From the NCBI RefSeq assembly GCF_021390435.2, contig NZ_JAJVCN010000004.1:248001-312000 (forward strand): a stretch of 64,000 nucleotides of DNA, given 5' to 3'. The stretch is from Kibdelosporangium philippinense (GTDB lineage Bacteria > Actinomycetota > Actinomycetes > Mycobacteriales > Pseudonocardiaceae). The position numbers were made by a program, and so were the translations under genes. The notes beneath the pieces were generated by a model, which worked only from the letters and a program-made list of their open reading frames with translations, made no database searches and was not told the DNA's origin. Shown here in pieces: positions 52,107 through 61,881 of the stretch (position 1 is the stretch's first letter; every line of letters starts with the position of its first letter).

Positions 52107-52648
52107 ATGTTTTCAGTGAAAAAGGGGCGATGGCCGACCACTCTTGTGGCCGCCTTTTCGGTAGCGCTGCTGCGGCGAGTCCCGCATTCGCAGCGACTGC
52201 TGCCCAACCCGGCGAAGAGGGCAACTGGCACCCGGAACACATCCAGACGGCTGGCACGCTCAGCGAGGGGATACGAACCGCAGAGCCAGATGATTTTTGT
52301 CGCCCACACGGGCGTGGACGCCCAGGTTTACGCCGCCCACCGGTCACGGAATGCCGGTAGTAACTGGAGTGGCTGGACGTCACTTGGTGGGGTGAGCGTG
52401 GGAACACCCGCGATCGCGGCAACAACATCATCCGGCCCTACTGCGCTGGCAACCAGAGCCCCGACGCCAGCATCTGGTTCAACCATATGGATCAGCGCGG
52501 CATTCCAGGGACAAGCTGGACGCCAGATCTGGCTGGTTGGCACAGTCGGTGGGACGTCGGCCTGAGCGTCGTGGATAACGACGTATACGCGATAGCAACA
52601 GGCAACGATCACAACAACACGTATTACAAGCGCGAAATGCACGGTTAG
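52107..52648 (+). pseudogene. Frameshifted remnant of a secreted beta-propeller/lectin-like protein
   Basis: Starts MFSVKKGRWPTTLVAAFSVA, a signal peptide whose continuation, ASPAFAATAAQPGEEGNW, is in another frame from about 52170. A central part (VDAQVYAAHRSRNAGSNWSG then WTSLGG) returns to the first frame, and the end (SIWFNHMDQRGIPGTSWTPD to YYKREMHG, TAG at 52646-52648) is in the second frame again. At least three frame changes are needed to recover one protein. NWSGWTSLGG and SIWFNHMDQ resemble repeats of secreted PLL-like or sialidase-like propellers. A gene in decay is more likely than a sequencing error, though errors are possible. Confidence 0.55.
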
Positions 52649-52675
52649 GACGAACATCGTTCAAAGAGCCCGCCA

Positions 52676-52945
52676 CTACCCGGTGGACGGGCTCTGGCCC
52701 CGCGGCGCTACGCCGGTGACCCCGGCAACGCGTGAGGTCATCCATCGGTGCTCCGTTGCGATCCAACTCGTCAGCGCGGTGATGATCAATGCAACGCCCG
52801 CGACGAACGTGAGCACGGTGCAGACCCCTGATGTGATCCGGAGGCCTTTCGGCTTGGTCTTCGCGTCGGCGTAACGCAAAAGCAGGAGCAGGGTCACTGT
52901 TGTCAGCACCGCCACACAAGACATCAGAATCGGCGCCAGAGTCAT
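52676..52945 (-). CDS. Small two-helix membrane protein, unknown function
   Basis: 89 residues from an ATG at 52945 (GAGGTCGAGG shortly upstream); a further in-frame ATG at 52972 adds 9 residues. Two hydrophobic helices: LAPILMSCVAVLTTVTLLLL and TVLTFVAGVALIITALTSW, separated by a basic stretch YADAKTKPKGLR. No motif is recognised. It stands between a decayed gene and sigF. Coding is supported only by composition and hydrophobic pattern. Confidence 0.45.
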   Translation of the reverse strand: MTLAPILMSCVAVLTTVTLLLLLRYADAKTKPKGLRITSGVCTVLTFVAGVALIITALTSWIATEHRWMTSRVAGVTGVAPRGQSPSTG

Positions 52946-53028
52946 CGCCTCGACCTCAATGTCGGTCACCATCGGGGCAACCGCAGGGTGCCTGCGTTGT
53001 CCACTTGCGACTATGCGAAGTGGACTGA

Positions 53029-53811
53029 CTACGCCTCTTCTTCGAGCATCCCGTCGCGCAGCTTCTGGAGGGTGCGGGCCAGCAGGCGGGATACGTGCAT
53101 CTGCGAGATGCCGATCTTCTCCGCGATCTGGGTCTGGGTGAGGTTCCCGAAGAACCGCAACAACAGGATGGTCCGTTCCCGCTCCGGCAGGTCACGCACG
53201 AGCGGCAGCAGCGACTCGTGGTTCTCCACGCCTTCCATCGCCGCGTCCGGTTCTCCGAGCATCTCGCCGAGTGACGTGTTGTCCGAATCCTGCGTCAGCA
53301 TGTCGTCAAGTGATACCGAGTGGTACGCGTTGCCTGCCTCAAGCCCTTCGTACACCTCGTCTTTGCTCATGCCGAGACGGGTCGCGATCTCGCTCGGGGT
53401 TGGCGCGCGACCCAGTTGCTGTGACAACTCGTTGCCTGCCGCCGTGATCGCCAGGTGGAGTTCCTTCAGCCGTCGCGGTACGCGCACAGACCAACTGGAG
53501 TCACGGAAGTACCTGCGGATCTCACCCATCACGGTCGGCACCGCGAATGACAGGAAGTCCGTGCCACGGTTGGGATCGAAGCGGTCGACCGCGTTGATCA
53601 ACCCGACCGTGGCGACCTGGACGAGGTCTTCGTTCGACTCGCCACGGTGGGAGAACCGCCTGGCGATGTGCTCGGCGACCGGCAGGTGCCCGGTCACCAG
53701 TTCGTCGCGCAGCGCTATCCGGCGCGGGTCGTCCTGGTCAAGCCCGGCGAGCTCGTGGAACAGCGGCGTCAGGTGCTCGTAGCCGTTCTTGGTCCTCGCT
53801 CGTGTCGTCAC
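53029..53811 (-). CDS. sigF: SigF/SigB-family RNA polymerase sigma factor
   Basis: 260 residues from the GTG at 53811 (GTGA overlap with the anti-sigma stop). Region 2: HIARRFSHRGESNEDLVQVA and RGTDFLSFAVPTVMGEIRRY; region 3: NELSQQLGRAPTPSEIATRL; region 4: LPERERTILLLRFFGNLTQT and ISQMHVSRLLARTLQKLRDG. This is a group 3 stress/development sigma factor. It is coupled to an RsbW-like anti-sigma gene directly upstream, with GTTT-N15-GGGT-type promoters in the upstream divergent region. The symbol follows common usage for actinobacterial SigF/SigB. Confidence 0.88.
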   Translation of the reverse strand: MTTRARTKNGYEHLTPLFHELAGLDQDDPRRIALRDELVTGHLPVAEHIARRFSHRGESNEDLVQVATVGLINAVDRFDPNRGTDFLSFAVPTVMGEIRRYFRDSSWSVRVPRRLKELHLAITAAGNELSQQLGRAPTPSEIATRLGMSKDEVYEGLEAGNAYHSVSLDDMLTQDSDNTSLGEMLGEPDAAMEGVENHESLLPLVRDLPERERTILLLRFFGNLTQTQIAEKIGISQMHVSRLLARTLQKLRDGMLEEEA

Positions 53812-54233
53812 GCCCCACCTCTGCCGCGCTTGGCCAGCTCGATCAGCACTCGGTACCCACCCGGGACCTGCTCGACTCGTGTGCTGGCGGTGTCGGCGAG
53901 TGTCGTGAGCACCCGCCAACCGAACGAATCGGTGTCAAGCAGGGCGTCCACTGTGGACAAAGCGGAAGCCTGCATGCCGATCGTGTCGTCGGTGACCCGG
54001 AAACGGCACCGCAGCTCGGTTCCCGGCCATGCCGAGCCTGCCAGCATCGAGCAGGCCTCGTCGACCGCGAGCTTCAGATCGGCGACGAAATCGAGGTCGA
54101 AGTCCTCGCGCATCGCGATCGTGGCCGCGAGCGACCTGATGATCGGCAGGTACCGTGCCTCCGCGGGAACTCTCAGTTCGATGTCGCCTACGTCAACCGA
54201 ACTGTCCACGGTGGACTTGTTGGCCGCAGTCAT
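53808..54233 (-). CDS. rsbW: RsbW/SpoIIAB-like anti-sigma factor (GHKL ATPase fold)
   Basis: 141 residues from the ATG at 54233 (GGGGCGGTGATC precedes it); a longer frame reaches 54485 but crosses the promoter. The N-box is visible as FVADLKLAVDEACSMLAG, and GYRVLIELAKRGRGGA is the C-terminal end; the G1/G2 ATP-lid region is compact. It would bind and inhibit the sigma factor encoded next and phosphorylate an anti-anti-sigma protein, not seen in this window. Overlap GTGA couples it to sigF. Divergent SigF-type promoters suggest autoregulation. Confidence 0.84.
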   Translation of the reverse strand: MTAANKSTVDSSVDVGDIELRVPAEARYLPIIRSLAATIAMREDFDLDFVADLKLAVDEACSMLAGSAWPGTELRCRFRVTDDTIGMQASALSTVDALLDTDSFGWRVLTTLADTASTRVEQVPGGYRVLIELAKRGRGGA

Positions 54234-54274
54234 GATCACCGCCCCTCTAATCGTGTGACTGCTGGTTGGCTGGT

Positions 54275-54299
54275 TAACCCGTGGCTCGGCGAACCAAAC
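54275..54299 (-). promoter_or_regulatory. SigF/SigB-type promoter for rsbW-sigF
   Basis: Read on the minus strand: GTTTGG (54299-54294), 13-base spacer, GGGTTA (54280-54275), close to the SigB/SigF consensus GTTT-x2-N13-GGGTAT and 41 bases upstream of the anti-sigma start. It predicts positive autoregulation of the stress operon. Confidence 0.65.
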
Positions 54300-54335
54300 G
54301 CATGTAACGGTGGGTAATGGCTGGGAAGTCGAATG

Positions 54336-54360
54336 GTTGAAATACCGTTCACCTGGGTAA
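54336..54360 (+). promoter_or_regulatory. SigF/SigB-type promoter for the divergent 166-residue gene
   Basis: GTTGAA (54336-54341), 13-base spacer, GGGTAA (54355-54360), with the same spacing as the minus-strand promoter, 61 bases upstream of the ATG at 54422. It suggests that the unknown protein belongs to the SigF regulon. Confidence 0.55.
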
Positions 54361-54421
54361 CTACCAGGGGTGTCGCGCCGATCATCCAGGTGAACCGCAC
54401 GCCTGGGGAGGTGGACGAGAG

Positions 54422-54922
54422 ATGAGCGACGAGTGTCCGCTTGTGCAGACACGGGCTCGGGCCAGAGCACTCGTGGCGATGGCACGCGACGGCGACACGG
54501 CCGGGCTGGTCGACGCCCTCGACCGGCTGCTCGATGAGCAGGCGGAGGGCGGGCCGAGCCCGCACCGGATAGTCGGCGAGCTCATCTCCGCCGCGGTTCA
54601 GATGGTGTCGTTACGGGCGGGCGAGGTGCCCGCGCATACGCTTTTCGCCGTCGACATCCGTGACGACACCGACCACGCGGTGGCGATCGACCACCTCGAG
54701 CCGCCACTGCGCGCGACCATCCGCGCGTTGCTGGCCGAGCTGAACGGCCATCCGGACGACGCCAGGTTCCAGCTCGAACTCGCGTTGCGTGACATCGATC
54801 TGGAATCGACCCTCGAAGTGGTCGTGCACGCTCTACTGTGGACGATAGGAATGCTGGAGTGGTGCGAGGAACAGGGCGTCGACGCTCCGGATTGGCTCAG
54901 GGGAGCGGGGTTGGCGGCTTAA
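54422..54922 (+). CDS. Conserved-looking protein of unknown function, probable SigF target
   Basis: 166 residues, ATG with GGGGAGGTGG about 8-17 bases upstream. Almost all helical, no membrane segment: RARARALVAMARDGDTAGLV, LLDEQAEGGPSPHRIVGELI, LRATIRALLAELNGHPDDAR, EVVVHALLWTIGMLEWCEEQ, ending PDWLRGAGLAA. No domain recognised. It starts downstream of a SigF-type promoter that faces away from the rsbW-sigF operon, so a stress role is possible. LigD follows after 16 bases. Confidence 0.7.
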   Translation: MSDECPLVQTRARARALVAMARDGDTAGLVDALDRLLDEQAEGGPSPHRIVGELISAAVQMVSLRAGEVPAHTLFAVDIRDDTDHAVAIDHLEPPLRATIRALLAELNGHPDDARFQLELALRDIDLESTLEVVVHALLWTIGMLEWCEEQGVDAPDWLRGAGLAA

Positions 54923-54938
54923 CCGATACGGTGTCCCT

Positions 54939-56387
54939 GTGCCGGGAGATCTGAGCGAGTATCGCCGCAAACGTGATGCCGCACGCACTCCCGAGCCCAT
55001 TCCTGATGCCGCCGAGTTGCCTCCCCGACGTAGTGAACACAGCGACGATGTCATTTTCGTGATCCAGGAACACCACGCGCGCCAGTTGCACTGGGATGTC
55101 CGGCTGGAACGTGGCGGCGTGCTCGTGTCGTTCGCGGTACCGAAGGGGCTGCCGACCGATCCGAAGACCGTTCGGCTGGCTGTGCATACCGAAGACCATC
55201 CGATGGAATACGCCACGTTCGAAGGCGTGATCCCGAAGGGCGAGTACGGCGCCGGGAAGATGACCATCTGGGACCGCGGTACGTACGAAACGCTCAAATG
55301 GGAGGACTACGAAGTCGACGTCATCCTGCACGGCGAACGGGTTGACGGTCACTTCACATTCTTGAAGCGCAGCGAAGGCTGGATCGTGCGCAGGCGCGGC
55401 GCCGCGCAGGACCCGAACTGGCAGCCGCTGCCTGACGAGATGAAACCGATGCTGGCCACGGTCGGCTCGATGCCGCCAGCCAACCAGAAGGACAAATGGG
55501 CGTACGAGTTCAAGTGGGACGGCGTGCGCGCGCTTGTCCGGGTCGAGGGCGGCAGGCTGCAGATCTTCAGCAGGGCCGGCAACGACGTCACGGCGAGCTA
55601 CCCGGAACTCGCCGAGCTCGGCAAGGAACTGGGCAGCGCACAGGCCTGGTTTGACGGTGAGATCGTCGCGTTCTCCGGCGGCAAACCGAGCTTCGCCGAG
55701 CTGCAGAAGCGGATGCACGTCGGCAACGCCGCGCAGGCCCGCAAACTCGTCAGCCAGGTTCCAGTCAGCCTGCTGCTGTTCGATCTGCTGCATTTCGAAG
55801 GCCGGTCGCTGCTGAAGCTGCCGTTCGCCGATCGCCGTGCTCTGTTGGAGAAACTCGGTTTGCGTGGCAGTCATTGGTACACCGCGCCGTCGTATCCCGG
55901 CGCGGGTGACGCGGTGATCGCAGCCAGTCGCGAACAAGGCCTCGAAGGCGTGATCGCCAAACGGCTGGATTCTCGCTATATCCCTGGCCGGTCCCCGGCG
56001 TGGATCAAGATCACCGACGTGCAGCCGCAGGAAGTCGTGATCGGCGGCTGGCGACCCGGTGAAGGCCGTCGCGAGGGCGTGCTTGGCGCGCTGCTGCTCG
56101 GGATACCCGAAGAGGGCGGGTTGCGGTTCGTGGGTTCGGTAGGCACCGGTTTCTCCGATGCCGATCTCGAGTCGCTGACCGAGCGGTTACGTCCGTTGGC
56201 CCGCAAGACGTCTCCGTTCAACGGAAAACTGCCGCCGGAGCGAGCGAGGGGAGCCAAGTGGGTGGAGCCCGAGCTGGTTGGGGAAGTGGTGTTCCGGATC
56301 TGGACGCCGGACGGCCGGATGCGCGCCCCGGTGTGGCGCGGCCTGCGGCCGGACAAGTCGCCGGGCGAGGTGGAGCTCAATGGCTGA
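54939..56387 (+). CDS. ligD: NHEJ DNA ligase D, phosphoesterase-ligase part
   Basis: 482 residues, GTG start. The N-terminal 3'-phosphoesterase domain (IQEHHARQLHWDVRLERGGV, SFAVPKGLPTDPKTVRLAVH, EDHPMEYATFEGVIPKGEYG) is followed by an ATP-dependent ligase domain with the nucleotidyl-Lys motif AYEFKWDGVRALVRVEGGRL, FDGEIVAFSGG, EGVIAKRLDSRYIPGR and AWIKI, and an OB-fold end. In mycobacteria the polymerase, phosphoesterase and ligase modules are one chain; here the polymerase is a separate gene immediately after, overlapping by 8 bases. No ku gene is in the window. Confidence 0.9.
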   Translation: MPGDLSEYRRKRDAARTPEPIPDAAELPPRRSEHSDDVIFVIQEHHARQLHWDVRLERGGVLVSFAVPKGLPTDPKTVRLAVHTEDHPMEYATFEGVIPKGEYGAGKMTIWDRGTYETLKWEDYEVDVILHGERVDGHFTFLKRSEGWIVRRRGAAQDPNWQPLPDEMKPMLATVGSMPPANQKDKWAYEFKWDGVRALVRVEGGRLQIFSRAGNDVTASYPELAELGKELGSAQAWFDGEIVAFSGGKPSFAELQKRMHVGNAAQARKLVSQVPVSLLLFDLLHFEGRSLLKLPFADRRALLEKLGLRGSHWYTAPSYPGAGDAVIAASREQGLEGVIAKRLDSRYIPGRSPAWIKITDVQPQEVVIGGWRPGEGRREGVLGALLLGIPEEGGLRFVGSVGTGFSDADLESLTERLRPLARKTSPFNGKLPPERARGAKWVEPELVGEVVFRIWTPDGRMRAPVWRGLRPDKSPGEVELNG

Positions 56388-57243
56388 TCAGCTGGTCAAG
56401 GTCGAGGACCGGACGCTGAAGCTGACCAATATGGAGAAGGTGCTGTATCCCGAGGCCGGGTTCACCAAGGGCCAGGTGATCGACTACTACGCCCGGATCG
56501 CGCCGGTTCTGCTGCCACATTTGAAGGATCGTCCGGTCACCCTGCGTCGGTATCCCAACGGGGTCGACGGCCAGTCGTTCTTCGAGAAGAACGTCGCACG
56601 GCACGCGCCGGAGTGGGTGCGCACCGAGCGGCTGCCGACGCCGGGCAGCAGCAAGGGCAACGAATTCCTTGACTTCGTGGTGATCGAGGAACTCGCGACG
56701 CTCGCGTGGGTGGCCAATTTGGCCGCACTGGAGCTGCACGTTCCACAGTGGAGGATCGGAAACGATCCAGACCTGCTCGTGTTCGACCTCGATCCCGGTC
56801 CGCCCGCGACCGTGGTCGAGTGCTGCCAGGTCGCGCTGTGGCTGCGCGAGGAGCTGGCCGAAGGCGGCTACGAGGCATGGCCGAAGACCAGTGGCTCCAA
56901 AGGAATGCAGCTCTATGTGCCGGTCGAGCCCGGCGAGCTGGACACTTGGACCTATTCCCGCAAGCTGGCCGAGCGGCTGGCCCGCGAATACCCGCGGCAA
57001 GTTGTCGCCACGATGGCCAAGGCGCAGCGCGGCGGCAAGGTCTTCATCGACTGGAGCCAGAACCGTCCGGCCAAGACCACGATCGCGCCGTACTCGCTGC
57101 GCGCCCGGCCGCAGCCAACCGTTTCCACCCCCGTGACCTGGCAAGAAGTCGAGGCATGCGATCACGTTGATGATTTGACCTTCACCGCGGACGAGGTCCG
57201 CGCCCGCGTCGAGGAACTCGGTGATCTGCTCGACTACGGCTAG
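56380..57243 (+). CDS. NHEJ polymerase (LigD polymerase/primase domain as a separate protein)
   Basis: 287 residues from ATG 56380 (overlap ATGGCTGA with ligD). Archaeo-eukaryotic primase-like fold: MEKVLYPEAGFTKGQVIDYY, RPVTLRRYPNGVDGQSFFEK, metal-binding DPDLLVFDLDPGP (Asp-x-Asp), KTSGSKGMQLYVP, and VFIDWSQNRPAKTTIAPYSL. Adds nucleotides or fills gaps at broken ends. It completes a split LigD with the preceding gene. Confidence 0.9.
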   Translation: MADQLVKVEDRTLKLTNMEKVLYPEAGFTKGQVIDYYARIAPVLLPHLKDRPVTLRRYPNGVDGQSFFEKNVARHAPEWVRTERLPTPGSSKGNEFLDFVVIEELATLAWVANLAALELHVPQWRIGNDPDLLVFDLDPGPPATVVECCQVALWLREELAEGGYEAWPKTSGSKGMQLYVPVEPGELDTWTYSRKLAERLAREYPRQVVATMAKAQRGGKVFIDWSQNRPAKTTIAPYSLRARPQPTVSTPVTWQEVEACDHVDDLTFTADEVRARVEELGDLLDYG

Positions 57244-57381
57244 ACGGCCGCCGATACCCGTCGGAAACGGACCGTTAACCCTGCTCTCACCGTTCGAGCG
57301 AAGGACTCAGTTGGTGGGTCCCGCTAGGGAAAAACAGGGGTAACCTCCCAACGGGGATCGGTTGGAAGGGAGTGGTTCACG

Positions 57382-57783
57382 GTGTCACGTCAGCGTTCTT
57401 CTGTCGTACCAGTGGGTGCGATGAAGCCGAGAACCTCGCCGGAGCACCGGCGGTTACGTGCTGAGTTGCCCCGGCCGATACTAGCGCTGACTCCAGGCCT
57501 GCAATTGCGCCGTGCTGTCGACATCGCACTCGTGGATCTGCAGAAAGTGTCGCAGGCGGAGCGAACCGAGATGCTCGGCGCGATGCGCCGGGTCAACGAC
57601 AATCTGCACGGTGCGCTCGCGCACACCGCGGCCATCGGTGAGACGTGCATGGTCGCTGCCGCGGTGCAAGCCGTGCATGCGGCCGAACGCCACCTCGAAG
57701 CCTCCGAACTGAGCCAGGCCCGCGTGGCGTTGACCACTGCGCGCGACCGGCTCACCCCGCCGTCGGCGAGGGACCTGTCCTGA
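57382..57783 (+). CDS. Conserved-looking small protein upstream of malQ, unknown function
   Basis: 133 residues, GTG start with GGAAGGGAG 9-17 bases upstream. A helical protein with ALTPGLQLRRAVDIALVDLQ and AAVQAVHAAERHLEASELSQ, ending PPSARDLS. No motif recognised. The TGA stop at 57781-57783 sits in a CTGA overlap with the probable CTG start of malQ. Gap 57244-57381 carries GC-rich near-repeats (GTTGGTGGG, CCTCCCAAC) that may form a leader hairpin; no known riboswitch was recognised. Confidence 0.6.
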   Translation: MSRQRSSVVPVGAMKPRTSPEHRRLRAELPRPILALTPGLQLRRAVDIALVDLQKVSQAERTEMLGAMRRVNDNLHGALAHTAAIGETCMVAAAVQAVHAAERHLEASELSQARVALTTARDRLTPPSARDLS

Positions 57784-59690
57784 GCGAAAATATCGACGAG
57801 AATCTGGCGGCGCTGGCGCGCACCCATGGCGTAGCCACCTGGTACGAGGACGCGGACCAGCGCCGGGTCGAAGTGGACCGTGCGGTCGTGCTGGCCATCT
57901 TGGAACAGCTCGAAGTGGACCCAACCGGGCCCGCCGCGCGCACTGGCTTGCCGGACACGATCGTTGTCCGGCAAGGAACTCGCTACGAAACCGGTTCCGG
58001 GTTGCTGCGCACCGAAGACGACACGCGTATCGCGATCACCGACCGGTTGCCCGCGGACCTTCCGTTGGGCTGGCACGTCTTGGAAACCGACGACCGGGAA
58101 ATCCCGCTCGCGGTAACGCCCGCGCGGATGCCGGATGTTCCGCGTGCGTGGGGGTGGATGCTGCAGCTGTATGCCGTGTACTCGCGTGAGTCGTGGGGCA
58201 TGGGCGATTACGGCGACTTGGCGTCTTTCGCCAAGCAGGCCCATGACCAGGGCGCTGGCGTGCTGCTGGTGAACCCCGTTCAGGCGATCGTGCCGACGCT
58301 GCCGGTCAACCGCTCGCCGTACTCGCCGTCCAGCCGCAGGTTCGCGAATCCCTTGTATATCAAGGTAACCGACACCGTGGAGTTCCATCGAGCCGATCCG
58401 GCCGTACGTGAGCAAGTGCTTGCTCTGGCGCCAGGGCCGCCTGCCGAGTTGATCGACTACGACGTGGTCTGGGCCGCGAAGCTGGCTGCGCTGGAACTGT
58501 TGTGGCCCGGGGAGATCCGCGACCTTGAGCCCGGTGTGCGTGATTACGCGACCTTCTGCGCGCTGGCCGAGCGACACGGCGGCGACTGGCGTGAATGGCC
58601 TTCTTCTCTGCGCCACCCGGACAGTCCCGATGTCGCTGCCGCGCGCCGCGAACTGGCGCCGCGGATCGCGTTCCACGCCTGGCTCCAAGAGGTCTGCGAG
58701 ACGCAGTTGGGCACGGCCCGTGCCGCCGCGCGCGACATGTCTGTGGGCATCGTGCACGACTTGCCGGTGGGCGTGGATCTCGGCGGAGCGGACGCCTGGG
58801 CGCTGCAGGACGTGCTCGCGCCGCGTGTCACGGTCGGCGCGCCGCCGGACGCGTTCAGCCAGCAAGGCCAGGACTGGCGACTGCCGCCATGGCGCCCGGA
58901 CAGGCTCGCCGCGGCCGGATACCAACCTTTCATCGAAGTTTTACGAAGCGTGCTCAAGCACGGCGACGGTATCCGCGTCGACCACGTCGCAGGGCTGTGG
59001 CGGCTGTGGTGGATCCCGCCGGGCGAACCGCCGAGCCGTGGCACGTACGTGCACTATGACTCCGAGGCGATGCTGGGCATCCTCGCGCTGGAGGCCCACC
59101 GGCACGACGCCGTGGTGGTCGGCGAGGACCTCGGGACCGTCCAGCCGCACGTCACGCGGACACTGCACGAACGAGGGATGCTGTCCTCAGCCGTGCTGTA
59201 TTTCCAGCGTGACTACGAAACCGCTGGTCACCCGTTTGTGCCCATCCGTTCGTGGGAACCCGCTTCCATGGCCAGCATCTCCACCCACGACCTGCCGACC
59301 GCCGCCGGATTCCTCGAAGCCGAGAACGTCCGCGTCCGCACCGGACTCGGGCTCGTCAACGATCAGGCGAAGGAGTACGAACGGGTGGCGGCCGAACGGC
59401 GTGACCTGATCGACTTCTTGGTGAAGGAAGGCGTATTGGAGTCGCCTGACGCGAGTGAAGACGACATCCTGGTCGCCATGCACGCAGTGCTCACCCGCGC
59501 CCGCAGCGCGTTGATTCTCACATCGCCCCCGGACGCGCTCGGTGACCTGCGACAACCCAACCTGCCAGGAACAGTCGACGAGTACCCGAACTGGCGAATC
59601 CCGCTGTCCGTGCCGGTGGAGCAGTTGTTCGCACATCCCGTTGTCCAGCGGGTCGTGCACGCTCTGACGGAGAACGCCAACCCTGGGTGA
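57780..59690 (+). CDS. malQ: 4-alpha-glucanotransferase (amylomaltase), probable CTG start
   Basis: 636 residues from CTG 57780. Between an ATG at 57645 and codon 57780 no ATG, GTG or TTG occurs in frame, and the 57645 version starts with a shadow-like arginine-rich stretch antisense in character to the previous gene. GAGGGA lies 6 bases before the CTG, and CTGA overlaps the previous stop as ATGA does elsewhere. GH77 motifs: MGDYGDLASFAKQAHDQGAG, RVDHVAGLWRLWWIPPGEPP (nucleophile Asp), VVVGEDLGTVQPHVTRTLHE (acid/base Glu) and MASISTHDLPTAAGFLEAEN (third Asp). It rearranges malto-oligosaccharides. Confidence 0.88.
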   Translation: MSENIDENLAALARTHGVATWYEDADQRRVEVDRAVVLAILEQLEVDPTGPAARTGLPDTIVVRQGTRYETGSGLLRTEDDTRIAITDRLPADLPLGWHVLETDDREIPLAVTPARMPDVPRAWGWMLQLYAVYSRESWGMGDYGDLASFAKQAHDQGAGVLLVNPVQAIVPTLPVNRSPYSPSSRRFANPLYIKVTDTVEFHRADPAVREQVLALAPGPPAELIDYDVVWAAKLAALELLWPGEIRDLEPGVRDYATFCALAERHGGDWREWPSSLRHPDSPDVAAARRELAPRIAFHAWLQEVCETQLGTARAAARDMSVGIVHDLPVGVDLGGADAWALQDVLAPRVTVGAPPDAFSQQGQDWRLPPWRPDRLAAAGYQPFIEVLRSVLKHGDGIRVDHVAGLWRLWWIPPGEPPSRGTYVHYDSEAMLGILALEAHRHDAVVVGEDLGTVQPHVTRTLHERGMLSSAVLYFQRDYETAGHPFVPIRSWEPASMASISTHDLPTAAGFLEAENVRVRTGLGLVNDQAKEYERVAAERRDLIDFLVKEGVLESPDASEDDILVAMHAVLTRARSALILTSPPDALGDLRQPNLPGTVDEYPNWRIPLSVPVEQLFAHPVVQRVVHALTENANPG

Positions 59691-59763
59691 CATCGCACGT
59701 GCCCCTGATGTGTACCGCGTGGCTCTCTTCTAGGGTCATCGCAAAGCAACACGAGGAGCGAGT

Positions 59764-61881
<2,118 letters not shown>

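Noticed and set aside
52004..52309. 101-residue minus-strand frame ending in MEFPLLGLTISISLVDFD
   Set aside because: The ending looks protein-like but has no ribosome site or partner sequence; it overlaps the better supported secreted-protein remnant.
57244..57381. Riboswitch before the malQ operon
   Set aside because: GC-rich near-repeats could pair, but no known aptamer core was recognised.
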